Program-made: the position numbers and the translations under genes
Notes under the pieces: model-generated
Seen by the model: the letters and a program-made list of their open reading frames with translations, nothing else
Databases searched by the model: none
What the model was told of the DNA's origin: nothing
Part shown: positions 1 through 10,000 of the stretch, one piece after another
Numbering within the stretch: position 1 is the first letter of the stretch
Layout: each line of letters begins with the position of its first letter
Origin: a virus
IMG/VR virus record: IMGVR_UViG_3300009107_000005
Coordinates: 1 to 38,353 of that record
Reading direction: 5' to 3' (one strand)
DNA: 38,353 nt

Positions 1-3000
1 TAGTGTAATAGAATTTTTAGATCCTGGAGATGATTCTTTTTTTCTGAAATATAATTCTATGCTATCTAAGAAAACTCCTGATGGATAATTATCTTCCGAG
101 ACAAAAAACGATTGTGCTAAAGGTGCAAAAAATTTATTTGACTCGGATCTTCTAGGTGTCGTATAACTCTTTACAATTTTTTCTGATGAAATGTCATCAC
201 GCTTTTTTATGAGTGGTCTTACTGAAACTACATTATCTTCCCTATTCGAGTCAATTGCGCCTTTTGAATGAAACATACTTTCAGCAACCGATGTTGTACT
301 TGCTAAAATATTATCTGAATCGTCTGTCAATCTAAATAGAGTTTCTCCTGATATAAATTTATCTGATGGTACGTTAAATATGCCTGCGGTTGCACCTTCG
401 TTATTCACTAAAATCTGACCATCAGATAAATTGTAATTTGTTACAGATGAAATTGTTCCATTAGCACCAGTATCTTGCCCTTGTACGACTGAACCGAGAT
501 TGAAAGCACTTTCACTCGTTTGATTAATAATCATTATCGAGCATGAATTAACATCATTTCTATCTGACATGTAAACAACTTTGGCTGTATTTCCTGCACT
601 ACTTCCAGACCCTGTAATAGAAATCGTTTCAAAATTTGATGATGTTGTTCTAAAAACATTAGACGTACTTACGTTTGATAAACCTAAAAGAGTTGCTTGT
701 TTACAAAAACTCGTTACTTTTGTGTCATCAAAATAAGCATATACATTTTTATTAGGTTTTAATCCTTTTGCAAGAAAGGTTATTGTTTGAGGTCTTATTT
801 TTGGTAGAACTGAAACATTAACGACTTTATTACCAATCGTTTTAAGAATTTTTTCAGGAACATTACCCTTTTTCAAACCTGTTAACGTTTTATTTTGTCC
901 TGTAGTTTTTGCTCTTCTGTCATTACTAGCAACATCACCTGCATCTCTTGTTCCAGATTTCACATCTTCTATAACTTGAACACCTGACCATATTTCTTCC
1001 CAATCGTTATAGTGTGATCCATGACCATTATTGGTTGGAATATATTTCCAATTATCATATTGACCTTCAAGATTCACTACAATTTGAGTTCTAATATTTG
1101 TATCGTACCAATTGTCTGTAGGAGGATCTAGATCAAGTGTTCCAATATAATTCTGAAATGAAAATGGGTTAACAGATATTTTCTTTTGTATATTTTTTCC
1201 AAGTAGGTTTCCAGTTAATGGCTGATCGAGAAAAGGACTCGATGCAAATGGTAATGTCAAAATTCCGCCGTTATTTACTAATGTACTATTTTGTGTATTG
1301 GCATCAAAGTCGAGTCTATGCAAATCCGATTTAAAAGGAGGACGTAAATGTTTATTATTAAAATCAACCGATGCATTAAAATCTGTATTGAAAACATCAC
1401 TAATACTATGTCCTGCAAAAGGATCTACTAAAATACCATTCTTAAATCTATCGTTATCATTAACATCTGTAATTGTCAATCCATCCGCTTCTTTTTCAAG
1501 TAAATTTAAAGAAACGTAATATTCAAGATTTTCAATTCTTTTTTCGAGAGTTCCAATATCTCTCATAGTAAATTTTTTATTATCAATATATCTTGCTTGA
1601 ATATCATTTGGATTAAATGTATACGCAGGTATTTCCATCGAATATAATGTCATACTATCTTCATCATCTGCAGGTAAAACTGGAGCAATATCAGAAACAC
1701 CTTTGATAACTTTAAAATTTCTATCTCTCGTAAGAACTACTTTGTCTTTTCTTGGAAGATAATGTGCATAGTCTGTATCAAAAGTATAATCGAAATCCGG
1801 CAATATCTTACCATGAAAGACATTTGCGGTAGTAGTTATATCATTTGTATAAGAATATCCATCAGTGTTTGCGGTATCGATACCAATTCTTTTGGGTCTA
1901 AAATCAACAACATCTCTCAATTGAAATTTGTTTCCTGTTACAGGTGATGTAAATGCTGGTATTTCCGTATAAGGTGTATTTGCCGAACCACTATACGTGT
2001 ATGAGTCAACTGTAAATGGTCCAGAACCACTGTGAGTATAATAATCTACAATTGCCATTACTTGTCCTACTGGTTTATCTTCACCAGGTTTTAATGATAT
2101 TTTTCCATAATCATAATAATTATCTTTTTGTCCAGTATCAAATTCAAATCTTGAAGTTATATTATGTTGATTTGCGGAGTCAGCAATAGATGCAGTTACC
2201 ATAGCGGTTTTTACATTAGCATCAGGATTTAAAGAATCAATTACTGCAACCAATTTTTTCACATCAGAAATTTTTAATGAATTGTTCGCACCAGGTTCAG
2301 TATTCATAGACGTACCTAATACTATTTGTCCTGAATCTGCCTGTATCGTATTTGAAGAATTATAGTCTACATTTGCAACTGTTGTATTTCCCGTAACAAG
2401 TAGTTTCTTTGCAATTTGAGATCCGGCACCACTATTTGTAGCATTAGATCTCTCCATAGTTGCTATGATTTGTACTTGATGAGATGACAAATCTGGAGCA
2501 CCAGTAGCATCAGAACGTGCTTGTATTGATAGGGCACCGCCATTATTTTCAAGAGAAAGACTTCTAGTGTAAGAAGAACCTCCATTTAAAGCAGTACCAG
2601 AAGTGTTAGAAAATTCTATCACTTTTCCATCATGGACACCACTAATGGCTGTTATAATATAATTTGCATCTGCTTCTGATTCAGATAAAGTTTTTGTTGT
2701 TGCTGGATAAAATGCTTCTCCTGATGGAGCAGTGGCAGTTCCAGTTTGATCGGCAGTCAAATTAACTATAAATGTTCTCTTAAATCTATAAGTTGTTGAA
2801 CTTGAACCTGTTGGATTTAGATTTGCTACTGTAGAATTTTGTAATGGAAAAATTAAACTTCTTTCTTCGTCATTTGCTTTATAGAGTATGGTATCACCAG
2901 TTTCTACACCACCTACTTTACCACTTGGATCAATATTAAACGCATCAGTAATAGCATTAGAATCTATTTTTACACCAGATCTTACGTTTTTTACAGAAAA

Positions 3001-5271
3001 ATTTAGACTGTATGTTGAGTCATCTATGGTTGGTTGTGACAATGGACTATCTAAACGTGCCCTATATGAACTGTTCATTGGTGAACTATAATTACTGATC
3101 GCACCAGTCCATTCAATAATTCTACGTGTATCTGATGTTGTTACACCAAGAAAAGATGTATTTACAGTTACCTCTACACCATATAATGTATTGGCAGTAC
3201 CAAATTTATTTGTATTCAAATCTATTTGACTTGTGTTTGCATTACCTCTTCCGGATCCAACCGTACCTGTTGTTTTATTAAATCTAAAATCAAATAAGTG
3301 TGCATCATAGATTGAATGAAAAATTCTGTGTGCGGTACTTGCCTCTGTACTTGCATTAGGGTCGCTATCATCATATAATACTGTTACAGAACTATCTCTT
3401 CCTCCTCTATAATCAAGTTGGCGTATTCTTGCAGTACCTATTTTTGTATGATCACTTGTTGGATCGATACCAACAAAATCAATATTATTATTTGTTGAAT
3501 TAGATTGATCTCCTGAAATTAAAATAGATCTATCTTCACTATTAATTGCATCTGTGGATGGCCATTTGACACAATGCAATTCAATAAGATCCATACCGGC
3601 GGCACCTGTGGTGTCCCCCATTGCTCCAGTATCAACACCAAGATCAAAACCAACTTTTTGATATAAATCTGTCACCTTTAAAAATGGTCCAAAGTCTGTA
3701 CCTTGTTGCTCACCACTAACAGTTCTTGTATCTCGTCCTTTATCAATATCAACAAAAGATGTTGTGACTGTTTCAAATTCATAACCTTTAACATATGCTT
3801 TGCCTGGATTGAGTGATGCAGTAACTTTTGTGTCAACACCTATTTTTTGATCATCACTACCATCACCTAATGATGTGCCTGATGATAATGTCAAAGATGT
3901 ATTGTTTGCAATTGTAGAAATTGTGGCAGTTTTGTTTGTATTTCCTGAAAGAAAGATTGTATCTCCATCTACTAATTGAGAAACAAACCCTGTTCCTGCA
4001 CCTGTAAAATTTGTACACGCATTTGCTGTTGTTCTTGCAGAAGCAACACCTGCTATTTTGTGTGTTTCAAATGCTAATGAAAACGGTTTTACTGTAAAGT
4101 CACCGGATTGATCAAATGTTCTTCTTGCCAGAACATCACCTATTGCACCATACAAAGGACTCGAAACTTGTTTGACTATAATTCCATTTTCAACTCTTAA
4201 CAATTCAATAAAGTCTACATCAGACCTTGCTTCAAGAGGATCAGTAATTACTTTTGTATACTCAGGTGTTCCTGTCGCAGGAGTCGTTGGTTTTCCAGCA
4301 ACGAAAACTGTAAAAGTAGTGCCACTGGTGACATTTGCTATAGGAAATCTACCATTAAATTCAGATTGATTTGCGCCACTTATTACAACAATATCCCCGT
4401 TATTTAAGTTATGATCAGTCGATGTTGTTATTGTAGCAGTATTAGATGAAGCAGTAAAAGTTAGTCCAGAAGATACTATAGGTACACCACTTTGAAAAAT
4501 TTCTTTTTTAGATAAAGTTAAATCAACTTTATATCGATTTGCACCAGGTGCGGTATAGTTTGGTGTTCCTAATGCATTATCTAACAAACTTGTATCATCA
4601 ACACTAGATACGATGCTTTCAACAATTTGCAATCCTATTCTATAAGTAGGTGCATTTTTATATAAATCAAGAGCAATAGTTTGTGGAGACACATAAACAA
4701 AATATCCTCCAACATAAAACACACCTTCTTCTATCGATACAATCGATCCAGGTTGAGATGCTACTGAAGTTGTTAGAGTTGTAACATCTGCCAAACCCTC
4801 TTCTTCTCCTGCAACGTTTGCAAAATATGTTGTGCCTGTATCTACTGTTTGAATAATTTCATCATCTAAAAATACCTTTTCATCGAGATAGGTTATCATT
4901 AAAGTATTTAATGTTGTTTGTGTAAATTTTTCTGCCTTTACTACCGTTGCTCTTGCTCCAGACGTATTGCCTTCAATTATTCTTCCATCAAAATTTGCTA
5001 TGACAACTTCTACACTTGCATAATTTGTTTTTATTTTAAGAGAATTAATTTTTGTATTAAGAGAAACTTCACAACCATATACTCTGTCACCATCTGAGAA
5101 ATTATAATCGCCTAATTGTTCGATTTGATTTTGTAAAATTGATTGCATCTGCGAAAGTTCTCTTGCTTGCACAGAATATGCAGGACGATACAATATTTTG
5201 AAAAATTTTTTCGACTGATCAAAATCATCAAAGTATGGCGTTACATTAAAGTCGGTAGTTAATTTAGGCAT
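1..5271 (-). CDS. Giant baseplate/tail structural protein, DUF4815-like (3'-truncated by window)
   Basis: The reading frame is open from the ATG at 5271 to base 1, giving 1757 residues; the C-terminus lies outside the window. The N-terminus (PKLTTDFNVTPYFDDFDQ, then a YRPAYSVQARELSQMQ stretch) resembles the DUF4815 virion proteins of marine T4-like phages, which sit after gp8 in the T4 gene 9/10 position. A Trp-rich stretch around residues 1380-1420 (NWYDTN, YNDWEEIWSGV) is also typical of that family. Residues about 269-340 carry the beta module with HNLNNGDIVVISGA, and about 420-477 carry a GDGS-type module; both recur in neighbouring wedge proteins. An AAGGA ribosome binding site precedes the ATG and the gap to gp8 is 9 bases. 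I infer a baseplate-periphery or fibre-attachment role. Family assignment is from memory of the motif pattern; I could not align it. Confidence 0.75.
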   Translation of the reverse strand, partial: MPKLTTDFNVTPYFDDFDQSKKFFKILYRPAYSVQARELSQMQSILQNQIEQLGDYNFSDGDRVYGCEVSLNTKINSLKIKTNYASVEVVIANFDGRIIEGNTSGARATVVKAEKFTQTTLNTLMITYLDEKVFLDDEIIQTVDTGTTYFANVAGEEEGLADVTTLTTSVASQPGSIVSIEEGVFYVGGYFVYVSPQTIALDLYKNAPTYRIGLQIVESIVSSVDDTSLLDNALGTPNYTAPGANRYKVDLTLSKKEIFQSGVPIVSSGLTFTASSNTATITTSTDHNLNNGDIVVISGANQSEFNGRFPIANVTSGTTFTVFVAGKPTTPATGTPEYTKVITDPLEARSDVDFIELLRVENGIIVKQVSSPLYGAIGDVLARRTFDQSGDFTVKPFSLAFETHKIAGVASARTTANACTNFTGAGTGFVSQLVDGDTIFLSGNTNKTATISTIANNTSLTLSSGTSLGDGSDDQKIGVDTKVTASLNPGKAYVKGYEFETVTTSFVDIDKGRDTRTVSGEQQGTDFGPFLKVTDLYQKVGFDLGVDTGAMGDTTGAAGMDLIELHCVKWPSTDAINSEDRSILISGDQSNSTNNNIDFVGIDPTSDHTKIGTARIRQLDYRGGRDSSVTVLYDDSDPNASTEASTAHRIFHSIYDAHLFDFRFNKTTGTVGSGRGNANTSQIDLNTNKFGTANTLYGVEVTVNTSFLGVTTSDTRRIIEWTGAISNYSSPMNSSYRARLDSPLSQPTIDDSTYSLNFSVKNVRSGVKIDSNAITDAFNIDPSGKVGGVETGDTILYKANDEERSLIFPLQNSTVANLNPTGSSSTTYRFKRTFIVNLTADQTGTATAPSGEAFYPATTKTLSESEADANYIITAISGVHDGKVIEFSNTSGTALNGGSSYTRSLSLENNGGALSIQARSDATGAPDLSSHQVQIIATMERSNATNSGAGSQIAKKLLVTGNTTVANVDYNSSNTIQADSGQIVLGTSMNTEPGANNSLKISDVKKLVAVIDSLNPDANVKTAMVTASIADSANQHNITSRFEFDTGQKDNYYDYGKISLKPGEDKPVGQVMAIVDYYTHSGSGPFTVDSYTYSGSANTPYTEIPAFTSPVTGNKFQLRDVVDFRPKRIGIDTANTDGYSYTNDITTTANVFHGKILPDFDYTFDTDYAHYLPRKDKVVLTRDRNFKVIKGVSDIAPVLPADDEDSMTLYSMEIPAYTFNPNDIQARYIDNKKFTMRDIGTLEKRIENLEYYVSLNLLEKEADGLTITDVNDNDRFKNGILVDPFAGHSISDVFNTDFNASVDFNNKHLRPPFKSDLHRLDFDANTQNSTLVNNGGILTLPFASSPFLDQPLTGNLLGKNIQKKISVNPFSFQNYIGTLDLDPPTDNWYDTNIRTQIVVNLEGQYDNWKYIPTNNGHGSHYNDWEEIWSGVQVIEDVKSGTRDAGDVASNDRRAKTTGQNKTLTGLKKGNVPEKILKTIGNKVVNVSVLPKIRPQTITFLAKGLKPNKNVYAYFDDTKVTSFCKQATLLGLSNVSTSNVFRTTSSNFETISITGSGSSAGNTAKVVYMSDRNDVNSCSIMIINQTSESAFNLGSVVQGQDTGANGTISSVTNYNLSDGQILVNNEGATAGIFNVPSDKFISGETLFRLTDDSDNILASTTSVAESMFHSKGAIDSNREDNVVSVRPLIKKRDDISSEKIVKSYTTPRRSESNKFFAPLAQSFFVSEDNYPSGVFLDSIELYFRKKESSPGSKNSITL

Positions 5272-5280
5272 TACTATTCC

Positions 5281-7083
5281 TTAAAACTCAAGAACAATCT
5301 TGAAATCCTCGATTTGATTTGTTGCTCTGGTTACATTTGTTCTATTTTCAATATACAAAATATCTCCACTATAAGGTTTCATGTCTGCATTTGATACACC
5401 ATTATTTACAATAATTGCAGTTGATCCTGAGGTGGTTCCTGTTATTGAATTTACTGTAGAATTTGATACGAAAGTTCCTGATACTTGATTTATTCTTACT
5501 TTATTATTATTTAGAAAATCAATTACTACTCCATTAGCCGTACTATTCGCAAGTGTATCTCCTTGAAATATAACCTCATCTGCCTGAAAAGTTCCAGCAA
5601 CCTCTCGTACTGTAATTTTTGTTGATTGATCTGCCAAATCACTTGTATAAAAAGCATTTGCATTAGCACTTTGAAGAGGATCTCTTACAAGTCCAACCTG
5701 TCTAAACTCATTATCGGTTGTGAAAAACCCAGATTCATTTCCAGTAATTCTGGAGTCCACCAAAACTCTATTACCTGCAAGTTCTTCAATAGCATTAAAT
5801 CCATGACCGCCAACAGGACCAATAACTACTTCTGCATTTGCTCCTGTACCGTGAGATCCATTAGCAGTGATTGTAACGCTTGCAGTCGTATAATTCAATC
5901 CCTTATTTGTAACTAATATTTCTTGCACTCCAAAACTTGAATTTCCTATTGATCTTACTTTAGCATTAATACCATCTCCGCTAATGGTGATTGTTGGTGA
6001 AATTGTATATCCTGAACTGGTATTAGGAGTAATTGTAAATGCATTTTGAACTGTAACTCTCCTAAGGGCCGCATCATAAGCAGAAATAACAGATTGCTCT
6101 CCTCGACCTGCATTATTTGTGATATACAAGGTTGAACCAACATAAACACTATCTGAAGTTGTGTTTGCATCTTTTGCCAATTGTAGAACTGTTGTGCTTG
6201 TAACTGATGTAAAAGTGTTTTGCTCAAATTTGTAAGTTGACATTATATCTGCACTAAGAGTCGCTTGTGCTCCTGAAGTATTACCTACAACTATTTCAGA
6301 ACTTGTAAATAAAGCATTAGCGTTTGGAAAATATGTAAGCGTATTTGCACCAGAAGAATATGTAATTACGACACCTTTATTACCGGATGTCTGACCAGTT
6401 AAAACTTCACCAACTACAAAATCTCGTACCTCAACACCTGTACTATCAGTTGGTGTCGCAGAAAATTGTGCAAGAAAATCACCATTAGATGTTCGATTAA
6501 TAACGTCTATTGCTCCATCCACGGCTGATTGTTCTATCGTATATTGATTAGAACCATCATTAATTGATCCTATCTTTTTAACAGGAATATATTCTGATGT
6601 TGTAAATTTAAGAGTATCTTGAGGTGAAATAGTATACATATATTTCCACTTATAACCATCACTTAATTCAATTAAACCAGTACCAGTACCAGTTGGTTTA
6701 AATGTAGAAGCACCATTCGCAACATTATTTTGCAAGCATTTGTAAACATTTAATTGATCGGTTACAACATAGAAATTATTTGCCGATTGTTCATTATTGC
6801 TTTGTCTATGTGCCGTATAAGCAGTATTTGATTCCCAATTAACTCTGGGTATAATATGACTAACATCAGCAGACGTAATTTTTTTAGCAGATGTCATAGA
6901 TCTCCAATATTCAAATGATGTATTGGCAATCGAATCGGTTGGTGCTGGCGGATTATTTTCATCACTCCATGCATTTATTTTACCTATAAACAGATAAAGA
7001 TTTGTAGCAGAAGTTTCTGATAATGACTCTATAAATTGTTCAGCATTGTGTATTTTAAATTTATTTGTAACTAGATTAGGCAT
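5281..7083 (-). CDS. 8: Baseplate wedge protein gp8-like (extended)
   Basis: 600 residues against 334 in T4 gp8. The N-terminal 180 residues (FIGKINAWSDENNPPAPTDS, the Trp-rich FEYWRSMTSAKK, then DGYKWKYMYTISPQD) are the conserved gp8 signature of marine T4-like phages. Near residues 420-450 is GGHGFNAIEELAGNRVLV, another gp8 hallmark. Between them, residues about 215-290 hold inserted modules of the GxxSGAxAxV type (VLTGQTSGNKGVV, IVVGNTSGAQATL) that account for the extra length and recur in the gp7-position protein. gp8 dimers bind gp10 and gp7 in the T4 wedge. The start at 7083 has no Shine-Dalgarno; it is preceded by the late-promoter-like 15-mer described separately. It lies 8 bases after the stop of the 1400-residue gene. 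Confidence 0.85.
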   Translation of the reverse strand: MPNLVTNKFKIHNAEQFIESLSETSATNLYLFIGKINAWSDENNPPAPTDSIANTSFEYWRSMTSAKKITSADVSHIIPRVNWESNTAYTAHRQSNNEQSANNFYVVTDQLNVYKCLQNNVANGASTFKPTGTGTGLIELSDGYKWKYMYTISPQDTLKFTTSEYIPVKKIGSINDGSNQYTIEQSAVDGAIDVINRTSNGDFLAQFSATPTDSTGVEVRDFVVGEVLTGQTSGNKGVVITYSSGANTLTYFPNANALFTSSEIVVGNTSGAQATLSADIMSTYKFEQNTFTSVTSTTVLQLAKDANTTSDSVYVGSTLYITNNAGRGEQSVISAYDAALRRVTVQNAFTITPNTSSGYTISPTITISGDGINAKVRSIGNSSFGVQEILVTNKGLNYTTASVTITANGSHGTGANAEVVIGPVGGHGFNAIEELAGNRVLVDSRITGNESGFFTTDNEFRQVGLVRDPLQSANANAFYTSDLADQSTKITVREVAGTFQADEVIFQGDTLANSTANGVVIDFLNNNKVRINQVSGTFVSNSTVNSITGTTSGSTAIIVNNGVSNADMKPYSGDILYIENRTNVTRATNQIEDFKIVLEF

Positions 7084-7095
7084 ATTATTATTTAT
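7081..7095 (-). promoter_or_regulatory. Late-promoter-like 15-mer at the gp8 start
   Basis: ATAAATAATAATATG, whose last three bases are the gp8 start codon; preceded by C, so the box reads CATAAATA (T4 late consensus TATAAATA). It also includes the TAA stop of the upstream gene. No Shine-Dalgarno lies before this start. Confidence 0.55.
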
Positions 7096-10000
7096 GATGA
7101 AACGATGATTTTTGGTTCTACATTTGAAAATGGAGACAATTCTTCCATTTGCAATTTACCAGAAGATGAATTTGATGTTTGATATAGAACATTAAGTAAT
7201 CCAACACCATCTTCTAAATGAATGAAACCAGAACCACTACTATCTGTTAAACCCATAAAATTATTCGTTCCTTCATATTTATTAGATAAAGTTACGGTTA
7301 ATTCAGATGGCTCTAAATCCATATTTCTAGACACCTTTAGATCAATTGAAACATTAGACGACCCATCACCTATGACGGTATTAGTCACTATGGCTGTACT
7401 GTTTATTATTGAGGTAACTTGTGCTTTAATTGCAGTGTTTGTTGCTAAACAAATAATGTCACCAACTAATAAATCTTCATCAAAAAATGAATTTTCTCCA
7501 ATTACAGTTGTATTGCCGTCACTAATACCGTTCGCAGATGTTGTACCTCTTAAAGTTGTTTCTAGCATAAGATGTTCAACAAGATTATTATCAAATTTGA
7601 GAGTTGATCCATCACCTATTGTTGTATTACAAATTATAGCGGTAGAATTCAAAATACTTAAAACCTGCATCTGTTCCGTTCCACCTTGTAATGTAATCAC
7701 ATCATTAATTGAAAGGTCGTCTTCAAAATTAGTATCAACACCAATAATTAAATTTTTATCAAAACTCGTTATGTTTGCAGTTGCTTCTGATGTTACACCA
7801 TTAGCATTTGAAGATAATGAAAAACTATTTGCTCCAGTTGAATGTAATATCAAAATTTTATTATTAGATGCATCTGTTGAATATTCTTGAACTGTACCAT
7901 TTGAAGTTGTGTTTTGTACTTCAAGAAAAAGAATATCAGAAACACTTGAGTTTGAACTTTCTAATAATATATCACCTGTATTTGGTTGAAACGGATCAGC
8001 AGTTGATTCTAGTAATGATAGTGAGTTGTCTTCGTAAACAAATTTTGTTCCTGTTTCAAGCGTTAAAAAATGCGAAACTATATTTGCAGAATTTGTTCCA
8101 TTGTCACTATTAAGAATAAAACTATCTCTATCCCCCTGAAAAACTTCTTCACCAACTGTAAAAGATGCACTAGCATTACCTAAAACAAAATATGAAAGAA
8201 CGTTAGATGATGAACAATTTAGGGTACCAGACAAAGTTTTTTCCAATAATAATTCTCCATATGTGATTTCAAATGCTTGCTCATCGTCTATAATAATTTT
8301 AGATCCTTCAGGAAAATTTTCTGGAAAATCAGTTGATATAAAACCGGTTTCTAATAAAAAGTTATCGAAGGTTTCTAATATCATAACACCAGTATCATCT
8401 TCTAATGTCATTTCATCAGTAAGACTTTCATCAGACGTAATAACATCCGAATTACCTGTAATTGAAATTGTACGGCCTGTACCACCAGCAGATAAAGTTT
8501 GCAATTTATTTAAATTGATACTATGAGATGGTTCAAGATATTGTTCCATTAAAATATTATCACCATCTTCAAGAATTAAAATTCCACCATCTTCATTCGC
8601 TAGAAGATGATCAAACCCCATTTGTAGAGTAGGAGGGGCCGGCCTAAACTCTCCAAACAATTTTGAACCTACTGGATGTAATAAGTCATTTATCGTTTCT
8701 TCGTATTCAGAAACTTGTTTTGACGATCTAAGTGAATAACTATAATCTTGATAATATTCACTATCAGAAAGTTTTTTTATAGAACTTGGTCTACCATCTT
8801 CATTCAAATATTCGCCTGTCTTTTCACCTACGGCACCAATATTTGCTGTAAGTAAAGCATTACCTCCGCCTTTAAGTGCTAACGATAATGTTGGAGCACT
8901 CGTAAACCCAACACCAAAGTTTATAAGATCAATATCTCGTACAGATCCTGCGGCTAATCCAGCAACATCAATCACTGCATTATTACCCCTAATACCACCA
9001 TCGGCAATTGCCGTACCTGTATTTACAGTTGCGTTTGCAGATGTTGTAAAACCTGTAATTTTTTCATTTGATGTAAAATCAATAGCAGAAAATAAAAATC
9101 TATCATCATCTTTATGTCCTTTTGGAAGCGTAAATTTAACTGCTACATTTTCGTCATATACTATTGTACCTGATGCTGGTGTAGAAGGAGAACCAGATAT
9201 CGTAAAAGTAAAAGTCGTGTCATCTGTTACTGAAATTGTTTTTTCACCATTATAACCTGCTGGAGATGCCCCACTTAAAATAACTTTTTGTCCATCATCA
9301 AGTCCATGCTTTACTGGAGTTATAACAGTTGCGGTTGTACTAGACCTAGTAACACTTGTAATAGGAAATTGTAATGTTTGAAATGCGCCTGTGATAGACA
9401 TAGATGTAGAAGTATATTCAATGGTTGTGTCTGTATTTGTTGATTCTGTTACACTGGAGGCATTTACTCCTCTACGAAAAACAAAAGTATTTGTATCTTC
9501 TAAACCGTTTGTTGTTGTCGGAGCATTAAATTGTACGTCATAAACTGTGGGTATTGTAGAGTTAATATAATTTGAAGTATTAATTGTTAAATCATTTCGG
9601 CCTACACCAAAAGTACCAGTATACAATACAGGCCTTGCACGAAATCTAGCAGGATCATTTAAGGTTGAAGTATTACTCACCAATCCTAAAAATGTTCCTA
9701 CCTTATTACCAGAATTAGATGTAATTCGTTCACCTGTTTTAAATGTTCCTGATATTGCATTTGTCTCACTAATTTCATCAGGATCTTCATTTAGATTAAT
9801 TATTCCAACTGCAGGATCATTAAATTTTACAACATTATCCTGAACAACTGTTATTATTGGAGATAATTCATATCCAGAACCCAATCCAATAGCTCTTACG
9901 TTTGCTATCGTACCAATTTGAAGAGCCGAAAACCCTAAAGCATCAACTAACCTTGTAGATTTTATAGTTGTTTCTTGTCCAGATAAATTATAGTTAGAAT

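Noticed and set aside
7222-7890. 222-codon plus-strand ORF antisense to the gp7-position gene
   Set aside because: It mirrors a low-complexity beta-rich gene, lacks a ribosome binding site and any domain pattern, and would break the continuous minus-strand operon.
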